Assembly (NCBI RefSeq): GCF_947498345.1
Contig: NZ_CANMJY010000002.1
Location: forward strand, 186,001 to 250,000
Direction of reading: 5' to 3'
DNA from: an uncultured Winogradskyella sp.
Lineage (GTDB): Bacteria > Bacteroidota > Bacteroidia > Flavobacteriales > Flavobacteriaceae
Length of the DNA stretch: 64,000 bases
Made by a program: the position numbers and the translations under genes. Each line of letters opens with the position of its first letter. The first letter of the stretch is position 1. Positions 22,921 to 33,670 of the stretch are shown here, one piece after another. The notes beneath the pieces were generated by a model. That model made no database searches, was not told the origin of the DNA, and was given only the letters and a program-made list of their open reading frames with translations.

Positions 22921-25198
22921 GCAGTATATAATAGTACTTCTTTTTAGCTTTATTTTTTCATTCAAAGCGCATTCGCAAGAGTCTGAAAATAAATTACCCT
23001 TGTCCGAAATTTTAAGTGTATTAGAAAAGCGTTTTAATATTCAATTTAACTATGCTGAGGATGCTGTTTCTAATGTGCTAATTACATTACCTTCAGAAGC
23101 ACTGTCAAAGGAGGAAACTCTAAATTATTTGGAAGCAACAACCAATTTTTTATTTAGACTTACTGATGACAATACGGTTTTAGTCATTATTAATAACACT
23201 TCATTTGATTTACAGCAATTATCGGAAGTTATGGTTTCTGGCTATATAGTAAATGGCATCAATAAATTAAGTAATGGCTCTTTTGAGATAGATGTTTCAG
23301 ATTTTGACATACTGCCTGGTTTAGTTGATACAGATGTGCTACAAGCAGTACAGGCATTTCCTGGAATTCAAAGTATTAACGAAACAGTGTCTAATATCAA
23401 CATAAGAGGAGGTTCTCACGATCAAAATTTAATTCTATGGGATGATATTAAAATGTACCAATCGGGTCATTTTTTTGGACTAATATCCATGTTTAATCCA
23501 CAAATTACGCAAAGAGTTTCTTTAACTAAAAATGGCTCTTCAACTGAGTTTACAGATGGAGTTTCAGGAACTATCTCAATGGAAACGGAAAGAGGAATTA
23601 ATAAAAAATTTAAAGGGAATGTAGGAGTGAATTTTATTGATGCTAATGGCTTTGTAGATATACCCATCAGTGAAAAATCATCGCTACAAGTTGCGGCAAG
23701 GAAATCGATAAGCGATTTTACAGAGACGCCAACCTATAACAATTTTTTTGAACGTATTTCGCAAGATACTGAAGTAGAAAGTAATGCTATGAGTATTATC
23801 AACTCTGATAAAGCATTTGATTTTTACGACACTTCATTACGTTGGATATACAGAATAAATGATAATGAAGAACTAAGAGTCAACTTTATAAATGTAGCTA
23901 ACGAATTGGTTTTTAATGAAAGTACATCGGTTAATACTGTTGAAGACTCAAGAGAGAGTGGTTTAACACAAAATAGTATTGCTGGAGCCATAGCATACTC
24001 CCGGGTTTGGAATGATAGATGGCAAACGACGTTTGAAGCTTATGAAACCGATTACAAATTAAAATCTATAAACGCTAATATATTAGATTCACAACGATTT
24101 TTGCAAGAAAATAAAGTGTCTGAAACAAGTCTAAAACTAAAGGTTAATAACAAAATTAATGACAGGCTGCAATTACTTAGCGGTTATCATTTTGTTGAAA
24201 CTGAGATCACCAATTTAGATGATGTAGATATTCCGCGATTTAAATTATTAATCTCGGAAGTGGTGAGAACACATGGTGTTTTTTCGCAAATATCCTATAA
24301 GTCTAAAGATAGAAAAACAAACCTGTCAACAGGATTTAGATATAATTACATAGATAAATTCAGTAAGCATTTGTTAGAGCCTAGATTAAGTTTTTCACAT
24401 AAGTTTTTAGATTATTTTTCACTAGAAGTTTTAGGTGAATTTAAGCATCAAAACACGTCTCAAGTCATTAACTTTCAAAACGATTTTTTAGGTATTGAAA
24501 AGCGAAGATGGCAATTGTCTAATGATAATGATATTCCTGTAATTAGGAGTCGACAAGCTTCGGTTGGATTATCCTTTAGTAAAAATGGATGGTTAATCAG
24601 TGCAGAAGGATATTATAAAAAAGTAAAAGGTATAGCCACCCAAAGCCAAGGGTTTCAGAATCAATATGAATTTATAAGAACGCGTGGTTTTAACGAAGCT
24701 ATAGGTTTAGATTTTATAGTAAGGAAGCGGTTAAGCAATTTCAATTCATGGTTAAGTTACTCTTATCTAAATAGTGAGTATGAGTTTAATGAATTACCAG
24801 AGAATAGGTTTCCAAGCAATTTCGACATAAAACATGCCATAACCTTGGGGACAAATTATACTTCTAATCGGTTAAAAATATCAGCAGGTTTAAATTGGAA
24901 TTCAGGACGACCTATATCTCAACCCGTTACTGGAAATGAAATCATTAGTAACGAGATTAACTATGATAGCACCAATTCATCAAATCTTCAAGATTATCTA
25001 AGAGTTGATGTTTCAGCTTTGTACGACTTTAAGCTAGGCTCAAAAACCAAATCTAATCTAGGATTATCTATATGGAATCTTTTAGACAGAAAGAATATTA
25101 TCAATAGTTTTTATCGTATCAATAATAATGATGTTGTTGAAATAAAACAGCGTTCATTAGGCATAACTCCTAATTTAGTGTTTAGGGTTAGCTTTTGA
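22904..25198 (+). CDS. TonB-dependent receptor with STN signalling domain (FecA-like)
   Basis: A 764-residue outer-membrane receptor with a signal peptide (ending KAHSQ), a secretin/TonB N-terminal domain (about 30-105) that contacts FecR, a plug (about 125-230; VNIRGGSHDQNLILWDD-type region), and a barrel ending in VFRVSF. With the sigma and FecR genes it forms a ligand-responsive regulatory circuit. The ligand is unknown; ferric siderophores are typical for the family, but the neighbours do not show that. It is convergent with the histone-deacetylase-like gene, 2 bp apart. Confidence 0.93.
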   Translation: MAIQIKQYIIVLLFSFIFSFKAHSQESENKLPLSEILSVLEKRFNIQFNYAEDAVSNVLITLPSEALSKEETLNYLEATTNFLFRLTDDNTVLVIINNTSFDLQQLSEVMVSGYIVNGINKLSNGSFEIDVSDFDILPGLVDTDVLQAVQAFPGIQSINETVSNINIRGGSHDQNLILWDDIKMYQSGHFFGLISMFNPQITQRVSLTKNGSSTEFTDGVSGTISMETERGINKKFKGNVGVNFIDANGFVDIPISEKSSLQVAARKSISDFTETPTYNNFFERISQDTEVESNAMSIINSDKAFDFYDTSLRWIYRINDNEELRVNFINVANELVFNESTSVNTVEDSRESGLTQNSIAGAIAYSRVWNDRWQTTFEAYETDYKLKSINANILDSQRFLQENKVSETSLKLKVNNKINDRLQLLSGYHFVETEITNLDDVDIPRFKLLISEVVRTHGVFSQISYKSKDRKTNLSTGFRYNYIDKFSKHLLEPRLSFSHKFLDYFSLEVLGEFKHQNTSQVINFQNDFLGIEKRRWQLSNDNDIPVIRSRQASVGLSFSKNGWLISAEGYYKKVKGIATQSQGFQNQYEFIRTRGFNEAIGLDFIVRKRLSNFNSWLSYSYLNSEYEFNELPENRFPSNFDIKHAITLGTNYTSNRLKISAGLNWNSGRPISQPVTGNEIISNEINYDSTNSSNLQDYLRVDVSALYDFKLGSKTKSNLGLSIWNLLDRKNIINSFYRINNNDVVEIKQRSLGITPNLVFRVSF

Positions 25199-25200
25199 GT

Positions 25201-26103
25201 TTAAAAGAAAATTTCTTGTGCTAAACGAAATGTATTGGCATGAGCATTTACAATAGTCTTTATGTCTGGAGAATAACCACCACCCATACTACACATTACG
25301 GGAATGTTATTTGTTTTACACTGCTCTAGTACAAAGCGGTCACGTTCTTTACAGCCTTCTGTTGTCATACTTAGTTTCCCTAATTTGTCTGATGCTATCA
25401 CATCGACTCCGCTTAAATAATAAATAAAATCGGGTTGATGCGTATTAATTAGTTTTGGGAGTGTTTCTTTAAGAATGTTTAGATAGGTAATATCATCTGT
25501 GCTATTCTCCAGAGCAATGTCTAAATCACTTTGTTCTTTTTTAAAGGGGTAATTACTTTTTCCATGCATGGAAAATGTAAAAACGGAACTGTCATTTTGA
25601 AAAATTTCAGCTGTTCCATTCCCTTGATGTACATCTAAATCTACAATAAGGACCTTATTAACCAAACTTTTATGTTGCAGATAACGTGCTCCAATAGCTT
25701 GGTCATTAAGTAAGCAAAATGCTTCACCACGATTAGTATAGGCGTGATGCGTGCCACCAGCGATATTCATGGCAATACCATTTTTTAATGCAAATTCACT
25801 GGCTTTAATGGTGCCATCTGCAATAATAACTTCGCGTTCTACCAAAACTTCACTGAGCGGAAAACCTATTTTTCGAGCAGCACGTTGATCTAAGGTGATA
25901 TTTACCAAGTCATAATAATATTCTGGGTCATGAACGGTTAAAATGTGCTTGTCATTAGGCTTTATCGGCTCAAAAAAATTATCATCAATGCATGTGCCTT
26001 CGTGCAGTAATTGTTCAGGTAAGAGCTCATACTTTACCATAGGAAAACGATGTCCTTTTGGTAGTGGGTGTTTGTAAATTTGGTGAAACGCTACCTTTAG
26101 CAT
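25201..26103 (-). CDS. Histone deacetylase-family amidohydrolase
   Basis: A 300-residue arginase-fold enzyme with GGTHHA (about 116-121) and DLDVHQGNGT (about 152-161), the His/Asp metal and general-base motifs. In bacteria these act on acetylpolyamines or acetylated lysines, with the substrate unknown here. It is complete and of normal length. Its stop codon is at 25201 and the start at 26103, immediately downstream of the plug-domain gene (1-bp gap), so they are likely co-transcribed. Confidence 0.92.
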   Translation of the reverse strand: MLKVAFHQIYKHPLPKGHRFPMVKYELLPEQLLHEGTCIDDNFFEPIKPNDKHILTVHDPEYYYDLVNITLDQRAARKIGFPLSEVLVEREVIIADGTIKASEFALKNGIAMNIAGGTHHAYTNRGEAFCLLNDQAIGARYLQHKSLVNKVLIVDLDVHQGNGTAEIFQNDSSVFTFSMHGKSNYPFKKEQSDLDIALENSTDDITYLNILKETLPKLINTHQPDFIYYLSGVDVIASDKLGKLSMTTEGCKERDRFVLEQCKTNNIPVMCSMGGGYSPDIKTIVNAHANTFRLAQEIFF

Positions 26104-28467
26104 TTAATTAAAGTCTTCAAGACTTATGGTTTTACTGGTAGACAAAAAGCGCCCATCACCAGCAATACCTTCTATATAAAGGGTGACATCATTGGCTAAA
26201 TCACTTAGTTTAAAAGTTAAATACCCATTCTCATCAATTTTGCAATTTGGTAGCCAGTCAACTACACCAAAATTAGTGTAGAAATCACTACTATAATCAT
26301 TATATTTTGGGGTGTAGAATTTTTTGGATTTAGAAAAGTGCAATGGGAATTTATACGTTTGGTAACGCTTTGGACCATTTGCAGCTCTTCCTCCTCTTTT
26401 GGTGTAAATTTTAACCACTGGAGAAATACCATCTAGGAGGCCATTCCCCATTCCCCAACGATTAATTGCAATGTAATCTATGGAAAACATATCAAAATTT
26501 AAGATTTGATCTTCTTCCATCAAACGGACATCATCAACATAATAAATCACATTTGCAGGAGTACCGAGAAAAGAAGATGTAGTTTGTTGGTTAACTCTTA
26601 TTCCTCTAGACAATAAGTAATTAGAAATTGTAGTATATAAGAAAGGAGTGTTTTCTTCAAAAACATCAGTGTAACTATAAAAAGGACTATTCACCAAGCT
26701 TTCAATTTTGTTTTGTCGTTGCGTATTGGCTTTAACGACGACTTCATCTAGCATACTATTTTTACTCAGTTTAGGTTTCTCTAGTGTTAATGCATTATTA
26801 CCATATGCAAACTCTGTTATTACTGGCGCTTTAGGATTTAAAACGTCATAAGTCTCATTAAAGTTTGGTACTCTAGACGGAGCATACTGCACATAAACAC
26901 TAGGTGTGCTTATACCACTACTTTTATTTACGGCAGAAATATTTAAATCTTCAGTCTCAGTAGGAAAGAACCCTTGTTTTATAAAACTTTTATTGTCATC
27001 ACTAAGGTTCACAATATAACCACCTTCTTCACCTATAGGATGTATTAAAAATTCAGAATCTTTTGGGTTATTATTATTTACCTGCACGACTATGCCATCC
27101 TCAAAAACATGATTAGTGTAAACATCACTGTTAACAATAATGTTCCAATCATAACTACTCCAGCCTTGAGTAATTAGTAAATTATCTAATTCAAAGGCTT
27201 TTTTCTGGTTTACATTATTAAAATAATAAGAGGCATTTTCAATAAATCCATTGACATAAGGCTGTAAATACGTCTGAGAAATAATACTATGGTGACCGCT
27301 ATAAGATTTTGTGCCTTTTGGAAGTGCAGAAATACTAATGTTTACATCTTCTAAATTATTTACTAGCGCATCAATCTTCATACTAATTTGAACAGAATCT
27401 TTGACTTTGCCAATACTAGGCGTATCCAATTTTGCTAAGTCTAAGCCATTATAATTAAATACAAGACGTTCTAAAATGGGTTGATTTTGATCATCAAATA
27501 AAGTGAAAATATTTACTCCTTCAAATAAGTTTTTTGGATCAAATTGTATTAATAAATCATTATCATTAAAACTTACATCCATTACTTTTAGGGATTTACC
27601 GTTATGAATGGCTAGTTTGTAGGTTTTATCTTTAATTAAATTCAATGTTCTGTCATTGGTAGAGAGCATTAAAAACACCTCTTTATTTCTAAAGTTATTT
27701 ACGGTTATGGAAATTCCTTGAGGTTTTACATCTCCTAAGTTATAGGTAAAGTTCTCATTTAAGTAATTAATCTTTGCCTTATGAGCTTTACTTATATCTG
27801 TCATAAGACCAAACCTGCCTATTCCCATAGCATTAGTTTTAAAACTCGTAATTACGTTATCATTTTTATCGTATATAATACCGTCTAAATCAGGCACTCC
27901 AAACCCTAATTTATTTTTAACAATAACACCAACATTGGTCTTAACCTTATCTATAAAATGACCACCTTCGGGTAGAAACTGAACATCTAGTTCATTTGTA
28001 ATTCTTTGCATTTGATTATGCGTCTCTATCTCAGGGTCTATGACTCTAAAATTCTGAATATCAGCATTTTTTTCATTAAAATTCCGCATCCAGTTAGTGT
28101 AGGTTTTAAATGTATAATATCCAGATGAGAAGGAGCTATCAATATCGAATACATTATTTGCAAATCCATTAGTAACCTTAATCAACTTGCTTTTAATAAC
28201 ATTATCATTGCTATCCGTAATGACGCAATATAAATTTTTGGACGATTTTGATAAAACATGCGCATCTTTTTCGAGAATATAGCTACTATATCCAAGCATT
28301 TCGCCTTTAATGTAAATAGATTTGTTAAGATGAGTGAAAACGACTTCTCTATATGGAGTAGAATAGTCTTCGAAAGCGTTAGCTACATTATCAAATTTTG
28401 TATCGGTTTGAGCATTTACAAACGAGTTAATGAGAATGAAGACAAATAGGGTAATTAAGTTTTTCAT
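26104..28467 (-). CDS. Large exported protein with TonB-receptor plug-like domain but no barrel
   Basis: Started at ATG 28467, which gives a clean signal peptide (MKNLITLFVFILINSFVNAQ); the frame extends 19 codons further upstream. The 787-residue product has beta-rich MG2/Ig-like segments in the first 500 residues. A plug-like region with ANVIYYVDDVRL (about 640) and SPVVKIYTKRGG (about 685) follows, and the end shows no outer-membrane barrel C-terminus. It belongs to a Flavobacteria family often named carboxypeptidase-like/plug proteins. The role is unknown; surface or envelope anchoring is a guess. Confidence 0.75.
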   Translation of the reverse strand: MKNLITLFVFILINSFVNAQTDTKFDNVANAFEDYSTPYREVVFTHLNKSIYIKGEMLGYSSYILEKDAHVLSKSSKNLYCVITDSNDNVIKSKLIKVTNGFANNVFDIDSSFSSGYYTFKTYTNWMRNFNEKNADIQNFRVIDPEIETHNQMQRITNELDVQFLPEGGHFIDKVKTNVGVIVKNKLGFGVPDLDGIIYDKNDNVITSFKTNAMGIGRFGLMTDISKAHKAKINYLNENFTYNLGDVKPQGISITVNNFRNKEVFLMLSTNDRTLNLIKDKTYKLAIHNGKSLKVMDVSFNDNDLLIQFDPKNLFEGVNIFTLFDDQNQPILERLVFNYNGLDLAKLDTPSIGKVKDSVQISMKIDALVNNLEDVNISISALPKGTKSYSGHHSIISQTYLQPYVNGFIENASYYFNNVNQKKAFELDNLLITQGWSSYDWNIIVNSDVYTNHVFEDGIVVQVNNNNPKDSEFLIHPIGEEGGYIVNLSDDNKSFIKQGFFPTETEDLNISAVNKSSGISTPSVYVQYAPSRVPNFNETYDVLNPKAPVITEFAYGNNALTLEKPKLSKNSMLDEVVVKANTQRQNKIESLVNSPFYSYTDVFEENTPFLYTTISNYLLSRGIRVNQQTTSSFLGTPANVIYYVDDVRLMEEDQILNFDMFSIDYIAINRWGMGNGLLDGISPVVKIYTKRGGRAANGPKRYQTYKFPLHFSKSKKFYTPKYNDYSSDFYTNFGVVDWLPNCKIDENGYLTFKLSDLANDVTLYIEGIAGDGRFLSTSKTISLEDFN

Positions 28468-28524
28468 AATCGGTAAGGTTCTTATCCATAAAGATAGGAT
28501 AAAAACCTCATCAACTATATGCAA

Positions 28525-30579
28525 TTAACTAATCTTTAACCCATTAGAGACATTATCAATATCTGGATTAACAAACACCAAATTACCGCTTTCGTCTTCG
28601 GTCATTAAAATCATACCTTGGCTTTCCACTCCTCGTAATGCTCTAGGTGACAGATTCACTAAAACGGTAACACGTTTACCAATCACTTCTTCTGGTGTAA
28701 AACTTTCTGCTATACCAGAAACAATAGTTCGTGTATCAATACCTGTATCTACTTTTAATACCAAAAGTTTCTTGGTTTTTGGCATTTTTTCCGCTTCGAG
28801 AATTGTACCAACTCTAAGATCTAACTTTATGAAGTCATCAAAAGAGATTTCGTCTTTTTGAGGTTCTACAGTTTTTTTTGCAGCCTCATTGGCTTTTTTA
28901 CTCGCTTCAAGTCTATCTAGCTGTTTTTGTATTTCTGAGTCTTCGATTTTAGAGAATAACAACTCAGATTTCCCTTTTTGGATAGAATGACCAGAAGCCA
29001 ATAGGGTATCTTTCTCGGAAATATCGCCCCATGAGTTTTCATTAGAATTTAAAATACCCTTTAACTTTTTTGAAGTAAACGGTAAAAAAGGTTCGGATAA
29101 AACTGCTAAGGCAGATGCTATTTGTAATGCAATAAACATCACAGTTTTAGTGCGATCCTCATCAGTTTTTATAGTTTTCCAAGGTTCTTCATCTGCTAAA
29201 TATTTATTTCCGAGACGTGCTAAATTCATCAATTCCTGGCTTCCTTCTCTAAAGCGATAGCGTTCAATAGAACTTGCAATCACAGCGGGATAAGCTTTAA
29301 GTGCAGCTAAAGTGTCTTCGTCAACTTTATTGTATGCAGAAGGTTGCGGGATTACACCATCATAATACTTGTTAGTTAACACTATAACACGATTTATAAA
29401 GTTTCCGAAAATGGCAACTAATTCATTATTATTTCTCGCTTGAAAGTCTTTCCATGTAAAATCGTTATCCTTAGTTTCTGGCGCATTGGCTGTTAAAGCA
29501 TAGCGCAATACATCTTGCTGATTTGGAAAATCTTCTAAATAATCGGGTAACCAAACTGCCCAGTTTTTTGAGGTTGATAGTTTATTACCTTCAAGATTTA
29601 AAAACTCATTTGCGGGTACATTTTCAGGTAGTATATAAGAGCCTTCAGCCTTTAACATACAAGGGAAAATAATACAATGAAATACAATATTATCTTTACC
29701 AATGAAGTGAACCAATGTTGTATTGTCATCTTTCCAATAATCTTCCCAGTTTTTGCCTTCGCGTTCAGCCCATTCCTTGGTTGCTGAGATATAACCAATT
29801 GGTGCATCAAACCAAACGTATAAGACTTTACCTTCCCCTCCTTCTATAGGTACAGGTATACCCCAATCTAAATCACGTGTTACCGCTCTAGGTCTTAAAC
29901 CATCATCAACCCATGATTTTACTTGTCCATATACATTAGGTTTCCAATCTTTTTTGTGCCCTTTTAGTATCCAATCCGTCAAAAAAGTTTCGTATTTGTT
30001 TAAAGGTAAAAACCAATGTTTAGTTTCTTTTAATGAAGGTTTATTACCTGTTATGGCAGATTTTGGGTTAATTAAATCCGTAGCATTATGGCTAGTACCA
30101 CAGTTTTCGCATTGGTCACCATAACTTTCTTCATAACCACAATTTGGGCAAGTACCTACAACAAAACGATCGGCTAAAAACTGATTGGCTTTGGCATCAT
30201 ATAACTGTTCAGTTACTTCTTCTACAAATTCGTTTTTATCATATAGTATCTTAAAAAACTCAGAAGCTGTATTGTGATGAATTTTTGCTGAGGTTCTTGA
30301 GTAATTATCAAAGGAAATACCAAAATCTTCAAATGAATCTTTAATGATCTTATGGTATTTGTCTACAATATCCTGAGGAGTTACTCCTTCTTTTTTTGCC
30401 TTAATAGTAATTGGCACTCCATGTTCATCACTGCCACATATAAAAGCAACATCATTACCAGTTAACCTTAAATATCTTGAATATATATCAGCAGGAACAT
30501 ACACGCCAGCCAGGTGACCAATATGTATTGGTCCATTGGTATAGGGTAATGCTGCTGTAATGGTATATCTTTTTGACAT
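28525..30579 (-). CDS. metG: Methionyl-tRNA synthetase
   Basis: The start is placed at ATG 30579 (684 residues), giving HIGH at 19-22 (PIHIGHLAG) and a zinc cluster CPNCGY...CENCG. The KMSKS-type loop reads [10 protein letters not shown]-terminal EMAP-like tRNA-binding domain begins near residue 580 ([14 protein letters not shown]). The enzyme charges initiator and elongator tRNA-Met and is essential. A -7 box lies about 23 bp upstream. Confidence 0.97.
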   Translation of the reverse strand: MSKRYTITAALPYTNGPIHIGHLAGVYVPADIYSRYLRLTGNDVAFICGSDEHGVPITIKAKKEGVTPQDIVDKYHKIIKDSFEDFGISFDNYSRTSAKIHHNTASEFFKILYDKNEFVEEVTEQLYDAKANQFLADRFVVGTCPNCGYEESYGDQCENCGTSHNATDLINPKSAITGNKPSLKETKHWFLPLNKYETFLTDWILKGHKKDWKPNVYGQVKSWVDDGLRPRAVTRDLDWGIPVPIEGGEGKVLYVWFDAPIGYISATKEWAEREGKNWEDYWKDDNTTLVHFIGKDNIVFHCIIFPCMLKAEGSYILPENVPANEFLNLEGNKLSTSKNWAVWLPDYLEDFPNQQDVLRYALTANAPETKDNDFTWKDFQARNNNELVAIFGNFINRVIVLTNKYYDGVIPQPSAYNKVDEDTLAALKAYPAVIASSIERYRFREGSQELMNLARLGNKYLADEEPWKTIKTDEDRTKTVMFIALQIASALAVLSEPFLPFTSKKLKGILNSNENSWGDISEKDTLLASGHSIQKGKSELLFSKIEDSEIQKQLDRLEASKKANEAAKKTVEPQKDEISFDDFIKLDLRVGTILEAEKMPKTKKLLVLKVDTGIDTRTIVSGIAESFTPEEVIGKRVTVLVNLSPRALRGVESQGMILMTEDESGNLVFVNPDIDNVSNGLKIS

Positions 30580-30601
30580 AATTTCAATATTTTGAAAGCT
30601 A

Positions 30602-30609
30602 CAAAAGTA
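30602..30609 (-). promoter_or_regulatory. -7 promoter box for metG
   Basis: The minus strand reads TACTTTTG, a match to TAnnTTTG, with the usual 15-20 bp leader before the start codon. Confidence 0.45.
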
Positions 30610-30663
30610 CGCAATATAAAGGCGAGTAAGAAAAAAAATGTACATTTACAAAAAGCAGTTTTT

Positions 30664-31692
30664 ATGATTTTGAGACCAGCTATTATAGTATCTTTTTTTG
30701 CCATTATTTTGGTTTTTAATGAAGCAATATGTGCTCAAAGTAAAACAGATAATTCTACTAAGATGACATCAGAATTAATAAGACCACCTTATCTAAAAGC
30801 AGGGGATACAGTTGCGATTGTTGCGCCTTCTGGAATTTTAAAAAACCGAGAACGTGAAGTACAACAAGCCATAGACTTGTTAAAGAGTTGGGGTTTACAT
30901 GCTGTTGTAGGCAAGCATGTATTTAGTAAAGCCAATCATTTTGCTGGTACAGATGATGAACGCTGTGAGGATTTACAAAAAGCCATGGATGATCCAACAA
31001 TTAGTGCCATATGGTGTGCCAGAGGAGGTTATGGAACCGTTCGTATCTTAGATAAGTTAGATTATACTAAATTTAAACAAAACCCAAAGTGGGTTGTTGG
31101 CTATAGCGATATCACAGCGTTTCACAATCAATTGCATAATAAAGGATTTATGTCTATACATGCATTAATGTGTGTGAGTCTTACAAAAGATTTGAGTGAG
31201 ATCGCATATACTATTGAGACATTTAAGATGGCATTGTTTGGTAACCCAACAAACTATGATTTAGAGCCTATAACCTATAATAGAGAAGGTAAGGCTTCTG
31301 GAGAATTAGTTGGGGGTAATCTTACCATGTTACATACAATGTTAGGCTCTAAAGAGACTATAGATACTTCAGGGAAAATTTTATTTATAGAGGAAATAGG
31401 TGAGTACAAATACCATATTGACCGGATGCTACAAAGTATGAAGCGTGCAGGCTATTTTGATAATTTAAATGGACTCATCGTTGGTGATATGTCTAGATTG
31501 CGAAAAAACACAACACTTTGGGGAACTTCGGTTGAGCAATTAATACGTGATGCTTTAGCGGATTATGATTTTCCAATTGCATTCGGTATGCCAGCTGGGC
31601 ATGAAAAGAAAAATTTAGCCATGACTTTAGGTATGACTGTTGATTTACAGGTAGAGGGAGATAAGACTATGATTAGTTTTAAAAAAGAGTAA
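30664..31692 (+). CDS. LD-carboxypeptidase (S66 family)
   Basis: The start at ATG 30664 is preferred because it gives a signal peptide (to about residue 24), though an upstream ATG at 30592 is in frame. The catalytic set fits S66: Ser in GYSD (S148), Glu in EEIGEY (E243) and His in PAGHEK (H313), with spacing close to LdcA. It likely trims D-Ala from murein tetrapeptides during recycling, in the periplasm. The HEAT-repeat gene follows 2 bp downstream. Confidence 0.9.
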   Translation: MILRPAIIVSFFAIILVFNEAICAQSKTDNSTKMTSELIRPPYLKAGDTVAIVAPSGILKNREREVQQAIDLLKSWGLHAVVGKHVFSKANHFAGTDDERCEDLQKAMDDPTISAIWCARGGYGTVRILDKLDYTKFKQNPKWVVGYSDITAFHNQLHNKGFMSIHALMCVSLTKDLSEIAYTIETFKMALFGNPTNYDLEPITYNREGKASGELVGGNLTMLHTMLGSKETIDTSGKILFIEEIGEYKYHIDRMLQSMKRAGYFDNLNGLIVGDMSRLRKNTTLWGTSVEQLIRDALADYDFPIAFGMPAGHEKKNLAMTLGMTVDLQVEGDKTMISFKKE

Positions 31693-31694
31693 TA

Positions 31695-32462
31695 ATGGGG
31701 TTTTACGATCTTAATAAAGAAGAACGTAATCTACTGGTTAAAAAAATTAACCAAGAGGTAGCTAAAGATCTAATAGAGGCTAAAGAAGAACGTATTATAT
31801 ACTACTTTTCGGATGACGATACCTACATTCGTAAAACAGCTTATTTAGCTATAGGTAAAATCTTTTATGCAACGCCACAGTTACAAAACACAATTTTCTC
31901 AACATTAAAATTGCTCCTTAAATCTGATGATGAATTAATACGCCAAACCGTAATTAATGCTGCTGGAGAAATTGGGAAATTCCATTTTGATAAAATTCGA
32001 GATTTTATGGATATTGGGTTGTTTGATGATCATCATCGTGTTCGTAATGCCGTTATTGGTTCAATAAAGAAAATGGGCGAACGCAACCCTGTTCCTGTTT
32101 TAGCTTGGGCAAAACCTTATCTTAAACATCCTGATAAAGAAATTAGAAGAGAGATTTGCCATGGTATAGAACTTAGAGGACGAACGCATCCACAAGATAT
32201 TTTACCATTGTTAAAAGAATTAGAGTTTGATAAAACCAAGCGCGTGTCAGATACTTTAATCCATGTCTTAGGGCAAATCACATATAAGAAAGGTTGTCTA
32301 AAAACAGTAGTTGCACATTTGAACACTTGGAAAAATAAGACTCTAGTACAAAAGGCTTTGGATGAAATTGTAGATGTTCATGAGCGTTACAAAAAGTTTG
32401 CAGTTTTAACTCAGCAAGAAGCTATTGCTTATATTGATGCTAATTACAATTCCAACAATTGA
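31695..32462 (+). CDS. HEAT-repeat protein
   Basis: A 255-residue cytosolic helical-repeat protein; DDDTYIRKTAYLAIGKI, DELIRQTVINAAGEIG and DHHRVRNAVIGSIKKMG are successive HEAT units (about 40-130). Such proteins, including DNA-glycosylase-like AlkD relatives and scaffolds, bind partners. No catalytic residue can be assigned. It is tightly linked with the LD-carboxypeptidase gene. Confidence 0.8.
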   Translation: MGFYDLNKEERNLLVKKINQEVAKDLIEAKEERIIYYFSDDDTYIRKTAYLAIGKIFYATPQLQNTIFSTLKLLLKSDDELIRQTVINAAGEIGKFHFDKIRDFMDIGLFDDHHRVRNAVIGSIKKMGERNPVPVLAWAKPYLKHPDKEIRREICHGIELRGRTHPQDILPLLKELEFDKTKRVSDTLIHVLGQITYKKGCLKTVVAHLNTWKNKTLVQKALDEIVDVHERYKKFAVLTQQEAIAYIDANYNSNN

Positions 32463-32479
32463 ATATTATGGTCATCGAT

Positions 32480-33478
32480 CTATCTTTTTAAATTCAAACT
32501 AATTCTTAATGCTTTGGTCACTTCTTTGGGTTGCTCTATCCATGGCATATGTCCAGCATTTTTTATACTGGTCATTTTTATTCTTGGCACTTCTTTAGTC
32601 CATTTTTTATATAATCCATTTCCAAAATCCAGCCAGTCATGGTCGCCAATGATAATACTTATGGGATATGTGTGTTTGTTGAATTCCAAAAAGTAATTCC
32701 ATCCTTTTTCTGGATAAGTTTTAGCAGTTAAATCGTAAACTTTACCTTTATATAAAGCTTTTCCGTTATCTAATTGAGTCCATTTTGTTATATCGTATAG
32801 CATTAATTTACCGAAGTTGATTCTCGATTTTATTGTTCTTTCTCTGGAGTTTAATAAAGAATCAGCTCTGTTTAGGTTATATTTTTCGAGCTCTTGAATT
32901 ATTTCAATTCTGTTTTGAAATTTTTTATTCGCTAAGAACTGTTGATGTTGAATTTCTTTGTCCTCCTCTGGAAATGGTTCTTTCAGTTGAGCAGGGCTCA
33001 TTAAAACAAGTTTTTTAACATGTTCAGGATATTTCGAGGCATAAGCAGAAGCCAAAACAGCTCCCATTGAATGCCCTATAATTGTCATCTTATCCAGATT
33101 CAGTTCAACTCTTAGTAACTCTAAATCTTTAATGTGTTCTTCAAATGAAATTAAGGAATCTGGAAACGGAGACCTCAATGAACCTCTTTGTTCATAAAAA
33201 ATAAACCTAAATTCATCTTTAAGTCCGCTTATTGCTTCTACTAATCCACTATGTTCTGCACCCCAGCCTCCATGAAGCATAATTACTGGTTCAGTTCCAG
33301 TCCCAACTTCTCTTACATAAATCTGTGGGTCATTTTCCCAGTCACCAGTAGATAGAAACCATTGGTCAATTATTTTTTCCTCTGATTTTTTTTGAGCATG
33401 ACCCAGTTCAAAGGTTGCTGTAGCGATAATTATAAAAATCGCTATTCTAAATTGTTTAATTCCAAGGTTTAATTTCAT
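32480..33478 (-). CDS. Exported alpha/beta hydrolase (S33 peptidase-like)
   Basis: A 332-residue protein with a signal peptide (ending GHAQ), HGGWG oxyanion loop, nucleophile in GHSMG (about 137-141) and His in GHMPW (about 313). It resembles proline iminopeptidase-type hydrolases; the substrate is unknown. Being exported, it probably works on periplasmic peptides or esters. Confidence 0.85.
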   Translation of the reverse strand: MKLNLGIKQFRIAIFIIIATATFELGHAQKKSEEKIIDQWFLSTGDWENDPQIYVREVGTGTEPVIMLHGGWGAEHSGLVEAISGLKDEFRFIFYEQRGSLRSPFPDSLISFEEHIKDLELLRVELNLDKMTIIGHSMGAVLASAYASKYPEHVKKLVLMSPAQLKEPFPEEDKEIQHQQFLANKKFQNRIEIIQELEKYNLNRADSLLNSRERTIKSRINFGKLMLYDITKWTQLDNGKALYKGKVYDLTAKTYPEKGWNYFLEFNKHTYPISIIIGDHDWLDFGNGLYKKWTKEVPRIKMTSIKNAGHMPWIEQPKEVTKALRISLNLKR

Positions 33479-33670
33479 TTTTTGCAGTTTATTTTAAAGA
33501 TATCATTCTCAGAAGTTTGTTACAGTGAAAATTACTACCAAAAGCAAGTATCAGCTAAGAGAGTATTTTCGAACTATATAGTTTCAATTTGCCGTGATGT
33601 TCGTTGATTTCTAGATATTCACTTTTAGCCGCTAAGCTTATAATGCGCTTATACAATATTTACTCAGTTA

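Noticed and set aside
28467-28524. Upstream start of the plug-domain protein at 28524
   Set aside because: Starting at 28467 gives a standard signal peptide; the longer form would place extra charged residues in front of it.
30579-30645. Upstream start of metG at 30645
   Set aside because: The extra 22 residues are hydrophobic and not part of MetG; they run over the predicted promoter.
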